A stretch of 64,000 nucleotides of DNA from JAUSKF01 sp964545345 (GCA_964545345.1 CAZJFE010000001.1:1-64000); one strand, 5' to 3'. Shown: positions 15,459-23,089, counted from the first letter of the stretch. Made by a program: numbers and translations. Notes: generated by a model from the letters alone, not told the origin.

Positions 15459-15946
15459 TGTCGGCCGATGAAGAATTGCTTCGCCATTATCAGCAGCCAA
15501 AGAATTGGGGTAGTTTTCCCGAAAAGACCAAGAGTGTATTGATTGGTCAGGATCGATCCGAGCTTTATAATGATTTCCTGTCGTTGTCTTTTCGGTGGGC
15601 GATGCTCCCCTGTCCTGAATGTTTTGGCGCTGGTAAGGCGGCAAACTCCGCATACGGAAGTTCTGATATTGAGTTCGTGAACTGTTCCGCCTGTCACACG
15701 TTCGGATCCATCTATTATATAGAAGCGGTCCACCACGTTTCAGTGGGTTGTGGCTGGTTAATCGCTTCTTCTAGTTGGTTCTCCGAATACGCTGAATGTA
15801 GGCGGGTTGAAGAGATCATGAAGCTGAAAGTTGACGATATTATCAATCTATCTGGTCTTCCTTGGGCGGGAGCCCATTGCGCCTCATTAATTGTTGGAGC
15901 GATAAAAGACGCTTTTGAATTGGGATTCAGTTGCCTTAAAGATTAA
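15458..15946 (+). CDS. IscU-like Fe-S scaffold with extra Cys pair
   Basis: 162 residues. It aligns by eye with IscU: HYQQPKNWGSF (IscU HYENPRNVGSF), VGCGWLIASSSW (YGCGSAIASSSL) and AHCASLIVGAIKDA (IHCSILAEDAIKAA). The three scaffold cysteines correspond to Cys79, Cys98 and Cys141. Unusually, the first lies in a CSAC pair matched by CPEC at 52-55, with a ~20-residue insertion, so a zinc or cluster site may have been added. The usual Asp of the CGD motif is Thr81. It probably builds Fe-S clusters with the cysteine desulfurase at 29.8 kb (inference). Coupled to the sigma-like gene upstream. Confidence 0.75.
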   Translation: MSADEELLRHYQQPKNWGSFPEKTKSVLIGQDRSELYNDFLSLSFRWAMLPCPECFGAGKAANSAYGSSDIEFVNCSACHTFGSIYYIEAVHHVSVGCGWLIASSSWFSEYAECRRVEEIMKLKVDDIINLSGLPWAGAHCASLIVGAIKDAFELGFSCLKD

Positions 15947-15972
15947 GGAGCTCAAATGAGCTCCTTTTTATT
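15945..15972 (+). terminator. terminator of the sigma-like/IscU-like pair
   Basis: AAGGAGCTC-AAAT-GAGCTCCTT followed by TTTATTT. Confidence 0.9.
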
Positions 15973-16254
15973 TGCCGGATAATGCGGCAACTAGGCAACT
16001 TAGTATACTTGACAGAATCCGGCAATCGGTGTGAAACATGTTGTTTTGTTTAACACTTGGATATTAGGAGATTTGTTTAACAGTTAAGTGTTAAACACCG
16101 TACCAGATTTGTGCGGGAATCTATAAATTTGTTTGGTGATAAACAAATCCTATGTAAAACAGGTGCCGTCATAGCTAGAAGAATTTGTTTATCGTCAAAC
16201 AATGTTTCACAAACTTTTGTTTTTACAAGTTAAACAATATATAATTTTGGCACT
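15973..16254. repeat. cluster of TTTGTTT-N6-AAACAAA palindromes and GGCAA boxes
   Basis: No gene. Palindromes include GTTTAACA-N6-TGTTAAAC (near 16076), ATTTGTTT-N6-AAACAAAT (near 16130) and TTGTTT-N6-AAACAA (near 16184); GTTTAGCGCTAAAC at 16257-16270 and TTTGTTT-N6-AAACAAA near 16599 continue the series inside the YraN gene. The left part holds GCGGCAACTAGGCAAC and CCGGCAATC boxes. They may be operator sites or another palindromic repeat family. Confidence 0.6.
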
Positions 16255-16644
16255 ATGTTTAGCGCTAAACAAATGACTGATAAACAAATTACCGGAAATG
16301 ATGGCGAGAATTTAGCTTGCGATTTTTTAATCAGAAAGGGATATAAAATTATTGAGCGCAATTATCTGAAACCATGGGGAGAATTGGATATTATCACCAA
16401 AGATCGTAGCGGAGTACTGGTTTTTGTTGAAGTAAAAACGATGCGTTGTTTGCCGGCAAACACCGTCTTACAACCTGAAGATAACTTAACTGACGCCAAG
16501 CTGAAGAAGCTCCGGCGAACCGCCGAGATGTTTGCCGGTAAACATCCAGAACTAATAGATAGCGACCTTGGGTGGCGCATTGATTTAGTAGCGATTTGTT
16601 TAACGTCAAACAAAAGTAAAATTAGGCACTATGAAAATGTTTAA
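16255..16644 (+). CDS. YraN/UPF0102 family nuclease-like protein
   Basis: 129 residues. The N-terminal GNDGENLACDFLIRKGYKIIERNYL and then GELDIITKD and VFVEVKTM match the YraN family, a small restriction-endonuclease-fold protein whose ExK-type acidic residues (E..D..EVK) are intact. The cellular role is unclear; it often sits near ribonuclease HII or DprA genes, but not here. ATG 16255 and ATG 16273 are both possible; the first lies within the palindrome GTTTAGCGCTAAAC. Copies of the local palindrome also fall in the last codons, so the gene is bracketed by them. Confidence 0.9.
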   Translation: MFSAKQMTDKQITGNDGENLACDFLIRKGYKIIERNYLKPWGELDIITKDRSGVLVFVEVKTMRCLPANTVLQPEDNLTDAKLKKLRRTAEMFAGKHPELIDSDLGWRIDLVAICLTSNKSKIRHYENV

Positions 16645-16682
16645 CACTTTGTTTAACAGCGAATTCGGCAATCTTTGCCTTA

Positions 16683-16712
16683 TTGACAAAATGCGGCAAG
16701 ATGTGCTATAAT
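16683..16712 (+). promoter_or_regulatory. promoter of the Gly-rich membrane protein gene
   Basis: TTGACA (16683-16688), 18-base spacer containing ATGCGGCAA, TATAAT (16707-16712). Confidence 0.8.
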
Positions 16713-16769
16713 CAAACCAGAGTGAAAGTTAAATAACCTCCTGAAATCAACCAAGAGAAAGGGGATCCC

Positions 16770-17060
16770 ATGGATCATGTTTACAGCTTTTTCTTCGGGG
16801 GATGGAAGAACATCCTGGGCTGTATCATCGTAATCTTCGGTCTCTGTTATTTGCAGTGGCCGGAGGAGACGATGGAGCACCTTCTGGTTGGGGTGGTACA
16901 GGTGAGGGATGTAGTTCTCGTACCGCTGTGGCCGGTGCTGAAGCCCCTGCTCCTGATCGCCGCCGCTATTGCTGCCTTCGTTGTCATGACGAAAGGCGTC
17001 ACTGGTGGAGGAGGTGGGGGAGGCGGAGGAAAACCGTCTGGAGGGGGCAAGAAGAAGTAA
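16770..17060 (+). CDS. small membrane protein with Gly-rich, Lys-ended tail
   Basis: 96 residues with two hydrophobic segments (NILGCIIVIFGLCYL and LKPLLLIAAAIAAFVVM), followed by a run of nine glycines and a Lys-rich end (GGGKKK). No family recognised. The flexible cationic tail could lie in the cytoplasm and touch nucleic acid or acidic proteins. AAAGGGG precedes the ATG. It is a single-gene unit with its own near-perfect promoter and terminator, so it is probably well expressed. Confidence 0.75.
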   Translation: MDHVYSFFFGGWKNILGCIIVIFGLCYLQWPEETMEHLLVGVVQVRDVVLVPLWPVLKPLLLIAAAIAAFVVMTKGVTGGGGGGGGGKPSGGGKKK

Positions 17061-17096
17061 GCCGCTTAGGTCCTTTCAGGACCGGGCGGTTTTTTA
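17060..17096. terminator. terminator between convergent genes
   Basis: GCCGC-TTA-GGTCC-TTTCA-GGACC-GGGCGG followed by TTTTTT on the plus strand. It overlaps the end of the TrmB-type regulator gene. Confidence 0.85.
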
Positions 17097-17873
17097 TCGT
17101 TCGGCTTTGTCGTAGAGCGTATAGAAGATACTGCGGAACATCTGTACTATATATTGGTCTTCTATCAGAACGACAAGAGGCGCCTTAGGCTGCCAGAGTA
17201 CTACTTTATTAGCAAAGATATTGAACGAGGTTGTAAAAGGGCTAGCGCTTTTAAAAATTCTAAGCTCGCGCAATTCTTCTTTGGCCACCCCTTTGATCAA
17301 GTCAACTCCTTTGCCGGGTAAAACTAAACTTCGCACATTGATTTTCTTAGCGACGCGTCTTTTCGCCCACTCTCTTTGATGCTCCCAGGAAATGAAAGCC
17401 AAAATGTCGGAGGCGGAGCCAAAAAATTCTATCTGGTCTTTGGCTTCGTCTAAAATTTGTTGATATATCTTTAAAAATTGTTCTTTTCCTTCTAATACTC
17501 TTATTTTTGTCGGCGTGGCTCCTTGGCGGTAGAGAGCGAGTAGGTCGGGCATGGCTGAAGTCAGGTGTTGGCCCAAGTCCGACATAGCTTCCTGTTTTTG
17601 GCGCAGTTTTTCCAAAACTAGAGTCGGCGATTCCACGGTGAACGATCGGGAATATTTTTTATGCTCGCTAAATTTAGCTAGGCCGTGCTTTTCTAGCCCG
17701 GCAATCACCTTATAAACGTTCGGACGAGGCATGTTTAGGTGCTTGGCAAGTTCGGAGATGGAACTCGGCCCAAGTAGTAGGGAAATGGTGTAGAGGTTTA
17801 TTTCCAGTTCGCTAAGGCCGAGTTGGCGCAGAGAGTCGTATACATTTTCCTCTACTTGTTTTAGGTCGGCCAT
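17094..17873 (-). CDS. TrmB-family transcriptional regulator
   Basis: 259 residues. The N-terminal winged helix (LGLSELEINLYTISLLLG, SSISELAKHLNMPRPNVYKVI, LEKHGLAKF) matches TrmB. A central coiled coil links it to a C-terminal PLD-like sensor domain (IRVLEGKEQFLKIYQQIL, IEFFGSASDI). TrmB proteins usually respond to sugars; the ligand here is unknown. The palindrome AGTGTATAT-N5-ATATACACT lies immediately upstream and is a candidate operator. It lies between this gene and the promoter of the large structured RNA, so the regulator may control both. Confidence 0.85.
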   Translation of the reverse strand: MADLKQVEENVYDSLRQLGLSELEINLYTISLLLGPSSISELAKHLNMPRPNVYKVIAGLEKHGLAKFSEHKKYSRSFTVESPTLVLEKLRQKQEAMSDLGQHLTSAMPDLLALYRQGATPTKIRVLEGKEQFLKIYQQILDEAKDQIEFFGSASDILAFISWEHQREWAKRRVAKKINVRSLVLPGKGVDLIKGVAKEELRELRIFKSASPFTTSFNIFANKVVLWQPKAPLVVLIEDQYIVQMFRSIFYTLYDKAER

Positions 17874-17880
17874 AGGCTTA

Positions 17881-17903
17881 AGTGTATATCTTATATATAC
17901 ACT
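17881..17903. promoter_or_regulatory. candidate operator of the TrmB-type regulator
   Basis: Perfect 9-bp half-sites AGTGTATAT and ATATACACT, 5 bases apart, located 7 bases before the regulator's start and 24 bases before the -35 box of the divergent promoter at 17928. Confidence 0.6.
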
Positions 17904-17927
17904 ATTAGTATATTAAGGTCAATAGCG

Positions 17928-17956
17928 TTGACAAATAGTTATATTTGGAGTATAAT
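17928..17956 (+). promoter_or_regulatory. perfect consensus promoter of the large structured RNA
   Basis: TTGACA (17928-17933), 17-base spacer, TATAAT (17951-17956); predicted start near 17963. Confidence 0.88.
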
Positions 17957-18370
17957 CCCCGCAAGAAGTTGAGGGTGGGTTTGGTGGAGTGAGTCATGGT
18001 GATGAAGTGGAGCTATGCGGATTCGGCCGGGGCTTTATCAAAAATACATAATTGCCCGACGGTGTTCCGAGATCCCATAGCGCTGCAGCATTACCACGTG
18101 GAGTACGTTACAACGAACTTCATCATCATGACTCACCTCATCAAATCTTGATGAGGCAGCACCTTTGAATAGGGAGGCCTAAAATGTGGAACATGTAAAG
18201 GCGTAGAGAGCGACCAGAAGAGATGGATCCACAGACCTAAAGAAAAGGGACCGGCAATAAAAAGTCGGGGAGGTGGGGTAGTAGAGATTGCGAAACCCCA
18301 CCTCCAGGTTGTTTAACAATTCAGGGTTGCAAGTTACCCCTACCGGACCCTCTTGGACCGGAAAACTTGC

Positions 18371-18421
18371 TCTGTCCTCGGGTGTGCACCCGGGCTGATG
18401 AGCCAGAAATGGCGAAACAGA
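18371..18421 (+). ncRNA. hammerhead ribozyme, type III, copy 1
   Basis: Stem III TCTGT/ACAGA (18371-18375 with 18417-18421); cleavage triplet GTC 18374-18376. Stem I CTCGGGT/ACCCGGG with GTGC loop; core CTGATGA 18395-18401; stem II GCC-AGAAAT-GGC; core GAAA 18414-18417. All conserved core bases are present. Predicted cut after 18376. Confidence 0.88.
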
Positions 18422-18458
18422 TCGTTCTTCAAACAAAATCAAATTAAGGAGGTAGAAT

Positions 18459-18581
18459 ATGTTCCTTTTCGGCTACTTCGTTGGCGGGATGGTGGGGTGG
18501 GTAGTGGCCAAGCACCACCAGAGGTGGGAGCGATGGTTCTGGCTTCGGGTGGCCCGCCTGGCTCGCGGGAAGGCTGACTGA
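18459..18581 (+). CDS. 40-residue membrane microprotein between the two ribozymes
   Basis: An ATG at 18459 has a perfect AAGGAGG 6 bases upstream and opens 40 codons ending in TGA. The product starts MFLFGYFVGGMVGWVVA, one hydrophobic segment, then becomes basic and Trp/Arg-rich (HHQRWERWFWLRVARLARG). No family recognised. It sits wholly inside the 307 bases that the two hammerheads would release, so its message could be a self-excised, possibly circular RNA. The strong ribosome site is the best support that it is translated. Confidence 0.6.
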   Translation: MFLFGYFVGGMVGWVVAKHHQRWERWFWLRVARLARGKAD

Positions 18582-18677
18582 TAGTACGCGCGGAGAATAA
18601 CCGCGATAAAAAACCGTTGGCTACCAACGTTAGCGGGGACCCTGGCGAAAAAATAAACCAAGGCGCTACCGCAGTGG

Positions 18678-18728
18678 TCTGTCCTCGGATGTGTGTCCGG
18701 GCTGATGAGCCAGAAATGGCGAAACAAA
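18678..18728 (+). ncRNA. hammerhead ribozyme, type III, copy 2
   Basis: Same architecture: GTC at 18681-18683, stem I CTCGGAT/GTCCGGG with GTGT loop, CTGATGA 18702-18708, stem II GCC-AGAAAT-GGC, GAAA 18721-18724. Stem I carries a compensated change against copy 1 (G-C to A-U) and a U-A to U-G. Stem III is weak (TGT/ACA, then a C-A mismatch), so it may act best as a dimer or during transcription. Predicted cut after 18683. Confidence 0.85.
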
Positions 18729-19290
18729 TTTCGAGATTGAGCAGAAGGAAGCTAGGAATGAGTTCCTTAAAAACAGAGGCACGGGTGGGCGCAGCCACCT
18801 TGGTGTCTAAAGAGGATCGGCTAGAGCTTTCCGGTTACGGGCGCTCTAGCTAATCCGGGGGTTTCGCCCCTCCGCGTTCTGTTTGGTCGAGCTCGCGTTG
18901 CAACGCGAGCGGCCATGCAGACGTCTTAGGCCGGCCGCCTAGGACTGACGGAAACAGCGGACGTAGGCATATCAGTGCGCGCACATTGATATACCTACTG
19001 CTCCCTCCCATTAATTTTAGATGGGTGGAATGGGATCAATTGCGAGACTTACTAAAGGTAGGTGGAGCCAGCCACTCCACTTACCCCTTTTATTCAGTTC
19101 ATAAAAGCCTAGCTTTTGTGGATTGATAGAGGGTCATTGAAAAAGGAGCTGTGCTCACCGAGCGCGCATACAAACCAAAAGCCGAATGGTTATGGTGTAT
19201 GCCGTTGATGTGGGCAGTGCTTGCGGGCTCAACTCGCGCAGCTTCTTTCTTCAACCCCCTTTCAGGAGACCCCCTATGTTCTAGACGCGC

Positions 19291-19322
19291 AACCCGCTCT
19301 TATTCTATGGGCGGGTTTTTTG
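19291..19322 (+). terminator. terminator of the structured RNA
   Basis: AACCCGC, 13-base loop, GCGGGTT followed by a T-run. Confidence 0.85.
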
Positions 19323-19370
19323 TTGCCGGTTGTCGGCTGTTCGCCGATCAATTACTATATATGTAACAAA

Positions 19371-20324
19371 ATGAAGGCCTCGAAAAAGATCGTAGTAATC
19401 GGCGGGGGAACCGGAATTTTCCCGGTATTACTCGGGTTAAAGAAGTATTTTCAGGACATTACCGTGGTGGTAACAACCGCTGACGAAGGAGGGTCCTCCG
19501 GGATCCTTAGGGAAGAATTTGGTATTTTGCCTCCCGGAGATCTTCGCCGCGCCTTGGTCGCCCTTTCTTCTTCCGATAATAAAATCTTGTCGGAACTTTT
19601 TAATTATCGTTTTCAGGAGGGGAGCGGTCTTTCCGGGCACAGCTTTGGAAACCTCCTGATCACCGCCTTGGAACGGATTACCGGAGGATTTGATCGGGCT
19701 ATAGAAGAGGCGGGGAAAATACTTTCGGTTCAGGGAAGGGTGTTGCCGGTTTCTCTGCAGAAGTGCTTCCTGATGGCCGAATTGGAGAATGGAGAAATCA
19801 TAAAAGGGGAGAGGAACATTGATATCCCGAAACATGATGGTCATTTGCGTATCAAGAAAGTTTGGTTGAAGCCGGAAGCGAAAATTAATCCACAGGCGCA
19901 GAAAGCGATCCTGGCCGCGGATGGGATTATCATTGGCCCCGGTGACTTGTATACGAGTTTATTGCCAAATCTGCTGGTAAACGGAGTTTCTCAAGCCCTT
20001 AGAAAATCTAAAGGTAGGAAAATATATTTTGTAAACTTGATGACTAAGTTTGGAGAAACGCACGGTTTCCGCGCTTCAGACTTTTCTAAAACGATTGAGG
20101 AATATTTAGGAAGAGATGTTTTGGATTACGTGGTAATTAATAAAGCCCAGCCCTCGCTGATGCGCTTTAAGCCATACGCGAAAGAGAACTCCCAATTTGT
20201 GGAAGCTGATCTGAATAATTTTGATCGCAGACCGATTCCGGTAGTAGTTGATCTATTAAGGAAGAGCGGGTTTATCCGCCATGATCCTGAAAAGGTGGCA
20301 GCAGCGATCAAGACGCTAATTTAG
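19371..20324 (+). CDS. yvcK: YvcK/CofD-like (gluconeogenesis factor) protein
   Basis: 317 residues from the ATG at 19371; longer upstream frames cross the terminator and are discounted. Seen: VVIGGGTGIFPVLLGLK (nucleotide-binding start), TADEGGSSGILREEFGILPPGDLRRAL, SGHSFGNLLITAL, and IIGPGDLYTSLLPNLLV, all hallmark YvcK segments. YvcK binds UDP-sugars and in Firmicutes affects cell-wall synthesis and growth on gluconeogenic carbon sources; RapZ and WhiA, its usual neighbours, are absent here. Two bases separate it from the downstream phospholipase D-like gene, so they are probably co-transcribed. Confidence 0.93.
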   Translation: MKASKKIVVIGGGTGIFPVLLGLKKYFQDITVVVTTADEGGSSGILREEFGILPPGDLRRALVALSSSDNKILSELFNYRFQEGSGLSGHSFGNLLITALERITGGFDRAIEEAGKILSVQGRVLPVSLQKCFLMAELENGEIIKGERNIDIPKHDGHLRIKKVWLKPEAKINPQAQKAILAADGIIIGPGDLYTSLLPNLLVNGVSQALRKSKGRKIYFVNLMTKFGETHGFRASDFSKTIEEYLGRDVLDYVVINKAQPSLMRFKPYAKENSQFVEADLNNFDRRPIPVVVDLLRKSGFIRHDPEKVAAAIKTLI

Positions 20325-20326
20325 GG

Positions 20327-21373
20327 ATGAAGTACAAATTTTTTACCAGCTCTGAAAAAGCATGGCAGGCGATGCAGGAGGCGGCGGAGTCGGCCAAGAA
20401 ATCAATTTTCCTGGAAAGTTTTATTTTGACCGATGATCATAAGACGCATAAGTTTTGGCAGGTCTTGAAAGCGAAGGCCAGAGAGGGGGTGAAGGTAAAA
20501 ATAATTGTGGATCGGGCGGGGAGTTTTTGGTTTGGCACGATTGATCGCGAGGCCTTCGCCAGAGCCGGCGCTGAAGTTTTGATCTACAACCGTTGGATTA
20601 ATCACACACACAGGAAACTGCTGATCGTGGATGAAGCAATTGGTTTTATTGGCGGCGTGAATATCCGCGGCGAATACGCGGACTGGCTAGATTTGCATTT
20701 GCGAACCACCGGACTTCTAGTCAAGCGGCTACTTAGCTCTTTTTCTCAAATATACTTTTTGTCCGGCGGCCGCGATGAATCGGTAACCGGTTTTCGCAGA
20801 TGGCGAATTCCTAAGCTGAACGAATCTATTTATCGAGCGAAAACTTGGTTGATTGAGCGTTGGCCGCTCCATGATAAACGCGCTTTCGTTAACTATTACA
20901 AGAAAAAATGCGCTGAGGCGCAGAAAAGCATCAGAATCGTCACACCTTATTTTGTTCCACAACCCTGGTTATTCAGGTCTCTGAAAAGAGCGGCCAAGCG
21001 CGGGGTGGCAGTAGAAGTTATTTTACCGGCGGACACCGATCACGCGTTAGTTCATCTAGCGCATCGATATATCATGAAAAGTCTGAGCCCAATGATTAAG
21101 TTTATGATGATGCCGACCATGAACCATGCCAAGGTTCTGTTAGTGGATGATCAAGAGGGGCTAGTCGGATCTAATAATATTGATGGTCAAAGTTTTAATT
21201 TTAACTTGGAGGCCAGTGTAGTCTTTCAGCGAAAAGACATGATAGGGGATCTGCGGACGATTTTGGATGATTGGAGAAAAAAATCCACCCCATTTTCAGG
21301 GGCGGATTTTAAGTGGCGCTGGTACGATCGGATATTAGAATTCCTAGTAGGGCTAGTCTATCCGATACTCTAA
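20327..21373 (+). CDS. phospholipase D-like phosphatidyltransferase (cardiolipin-synthase type)
   Basis: 348 residues with two HKD motifs: HTHRKLLIVDEAIGFIGG near residue 91 and MNHAKVLLVDDQEGLVGSNN near residue 265. The family joins two phosphatidylglycerols, or phosphatidylglycerol and another lipid, into cardiolipin at the membrane. The N-terminal membrane segments of bacterial Cls are missing, as in ClsB-type proteins. It follows yvcK after 2 bases. Its last 4 bases overlap the end of the convergent recA gene. Confidence 0.88.
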   Translation: MKYKFFTSSEKAWQAMQEAAESAKKSIFLESFILTDDHKTHKFWQVLKAKAREGVKVKIIVDRAGSFWFGTIDREAFARAGAEVLIYNRWINHTHRKLLIVDEAIGFIGGVNIRGEYADWLDLHLRTTGLLVKRLLSSFSQIYFLSGGRDESVTGFRRWRIPKLNESIYRAKTWLIERWPLHDKRAFVNYYKKKCAEAQKSIRIVTPYFVPQPWLFRSLKRAAKRGVAVEVILPADTDHALVHLAHRYIMKSLSPMIKFMMMPTMNHAKVLLVDDQEGLVGSNNIDGQSFNFNLEASVVFQRKDMIGDLRTILDDWRKKSTPFSGADFKWRWYDRILEFLVGLVYPIL

Positions 21374-22395
21374 ACGACGGTAGTCGCGACTTCTTTGACT
21401 CTTTTTTCCAGCGCCTGCAGTAGTTTTTTGTCTTCTACTAATTTTGCTTTTACGTTTTCAATGCCGACGCCTAATTTTTCTCCCTCAAAGCTGTAAGAGG
21501 CGCCCGCTTTTGTCATAACGCCGTATTTCAAAGCGGCGTTAGCGACATCGGCTTCATAGGACATCCCGGTGCCATACATAATATCAAACTCGGCGATTTT
21601 GAAGGGCGCCGCCACTTTATTTTTAACCACTTTCGCTCGGACACGATTACCGACAACATCCTCACCTTTTTTAATTACCGCCTCTTTGCGAACATCAATT
21701 CTAACTGAAGAATAGAATTTCAACGCCCGCCCTCCGGGGGTGGTTTCCGGGTTGCCGAACACGATCCCGATTTTTTCACGTAGCTGATTGATAAAGATCA
21801 CCATTGTGTTGGATTTAGCCGAGATTGCCGTTAGCTTGCGCAGGGCCTGGGACATCATCCGTGCCTGTAACCCCATGTATTGCGCGCCCATTTCTCCTTC
21901 AATTTCTACTTTCGGGGTAAGAGCGGCCACTGAATCTACGACGACCACATCAATAATCCCGGAGCGCACCAGACTTTCCAGGATGTTTAGCGCTTCTTCG
22001 CCATTGTCCGGTTGGGAGATCAACAATTCCTTTGTTTTCACTCCCAATTTTCCGGCATATTCCGGGTCCATGGCGTGCTCCGCGTCAATAAAAGCGGCCT
22101 TGCCTCCCTTTCTTTGGGCTTGAGCAATAACGTTTAGAGCCAAGGTAGTTTTACCGGAAGACTCCGGTCCATATATTTCCACGATCCTTCCTTTCGGTAA
22201 TCCGCCTACCCCAAGAGCAAGATCTAGGGAAAAGGATCCGGTGGGAATAGATTCCACGTTGAGCTTTTTCGCGTCACCCAACTTCATAATCGCTCCCTCG
22301 CCGAACTTTTCCTGCAAAGACGACAGCAGACTATCCATGTCTACTTTTCCGCCCGCTTTTTCCGCTCCCTCCTTGGCCTCTTTTTTATTGGTCAT
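21370..22395 (-). CDS. recA: RecA recombinase
   Basis: 341 residues. Forms filaments on single-stranded DNA and drives strand exchange. Seen: IPTGSFSLDLALGVGGLPKG, Walker A GPESSGKT (about residue 76), FIDAEHAMDP, VVVDSVAAL, and loop 2 region QLREKIGIVFGNPETTPGG. Normal length, no intein. The start follows a low-GC gap after the RodZ-like gene on the same strand. The 3' end overlaps the phospholipase D-like gene. Confidence 0.98.
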   Translation of the reverse strand: MTNKKEAKEGAEKAGGKVDMDSLLSSLQEKFGEGAIMKLGDAKKLNVESIPTGSFSLDLALGVGGLPKGRIVEIYGPESSGKTTLALNVIAQAQRKGGKAAFIDAEHAMDPEYAGKLGVKTKELLISQPDNGEEALNILESLVRSGIIDVVVVDSVAALTPKVEIEGEMGAQYMGLQARMMSQALRKLTAISAKSNTMVIFINQLREKIGIVFGNPETTPGGRALKFYSSVRIDVRKEAVIKKGEDVVGNRVRAKVVKNKVAAPFKIAEFDIMYGTGMSYEADVANAALKYGVMTKAGASYSFEGEKLGVGIENVKAKLVEDKKLLQALEKRVKEVATTVV

Positions 22396-22435
22396 ATTTT
22401 TTTATTTACGAATATAGAAAATTTACCAAACTTTT

Positions 22436-23089
22436 TTATTTCTGTACATCTTCGGCGGCCACGGGCTGATAAATGATCTGTTTGACCATCTTCGCTTCCC
22501 GACCCAAAAATCTTCGGGCCGCGATCTCAAAAGTATTTAGGCCGGAGTGAAGGTCGTAGCTGGCGCTAAAACCTCCATCTTTATCGGCGATTACCTCCTC
22601 GCCATTAACGAAAACTTTGTCCTTCGGTTCAATTTTACCCCGAAGCTCATATTGTGGAAGGATTGAGATAACCGTGGCGCTGAGCGGGTTACGAACTTCT
22701 AGAGGCGGTATGCCAATCAGCTCGTAGGCATTGAAGCCCAAATAAATTATTACAAACAACCCGGCCACGCCAACCCAGAGCCATTTTTGCGGATTGCCTT
22801 TGAGAGCGAAGCGATTTTCCGGTAGCTTATCAGATGACCCGGAAGACTTTATTTCTGCCTCTTCTCTATACAAATCCCACAATTCATCGGTCTGACATTC
22901 CAACGTGACCTCTATTTTTTTAAAATATCCGCGAGCGTAGGGGGCGGCCGGCAGTTTATGCCATTCGCCAGCTAAAATATTTTCCAAGTAATGTCGGGGG
23001 ATGTTGGTGAGGAAAAATATTTTTTCCAAATTCAAACCCCGCGCGTCCAGTTTTTCTATGATTAACTCTCGCAGGGTTTTTTGCTCCAT
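22436..23089 (-). CDS. RodZ-like membrane HTH protein
   Basis: 217 residues. N-terminal HTH_25-type domain (TLRELIIEKLDARGLNLEKIF, then IPRHYLENILAGEWHKLP), a single membrane span (WLWVGVAGLFVIIYLGF, about residues 124-140) and a C-terminal beta-type external domain (VFVNGEEVIADKDGGF). This is the RodZ layout, a cell-shape protein that tethers MreB in rods. CPR versions with only weak similarity are common. It lies between ftsK and recA on the same strand. Confidence 0.8.
   Translation of the reverse strand: MEQKTLRELIIEKLDARGLNLEKIFFLTNIPRHYLENILAGEWHKLPAAPYARGYFKKIEVTLECQTDELWDLYREEAEIKSSGSSDKLPENRFALKGNPQKWLWVGVAGLFVIIYLGFNAYELIGIPPLEVRNPLSATVISILPQYELRGKIEPKDKVFVNGEEVIADKDGGFSASYDLHSGLNTFEIAARRFLGREAKMVKQIIYQPVAAEDVQK

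Larger units (their letters stand above)
17963..19322 (+). ncRNA. ~1.36-kb structured RNA carrying two hammerhead ribozymes
   Basis: From the promoter to the terminator at 19291-19322 there is no conventional gene. Many strong inverted repeats are present: a 20-bp arm pair (17989-18008 with 18117-18136, one G-U); CTCATCAA/TTGATGAG; GGAGGTGGGGT/ACCCCACCTCC (18269-18279 with 18295-18305); CGTTGG/CCAACG; CTAGAGC/GCTCTAG; CTCGCGTTG/CAACGCGAG (18892-18909); GTAGG-ATATCA/TGATAT-CCTAC; GGTAGGTGGAG/CTCCACTTACC (19057-19085). Two hammerheads and a 40-codon ORF lie in the middle. It does not show the landmark sequences of tmRNA or RNase P RNA. That it is one transcript is inferred from promoter and terminator. 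Confidence 0.65.

Noticed and set aside
18617..18853. Open frame spanning hammerhead copy 2
   Set aside because: It runs across the ribozyme core with no ribosome site; the conserved feature there is RNA structure.
17963..19322. Possibility that the structured RNA is tmRNA, RNase P RNA or a group II intron
   Set aside because: No tRNA-like ends, no GAGGAAAGTCC-type RNase P core, and no recognisable intron domain V or reverse transcriptase.
19151..19366. Open frame with a GTG start after AAGGAG near the end of the structured RNA
   Set aside because: It would have to read through the terminator hairpin and its product has no recognisable character; kept only as part of the RNA.
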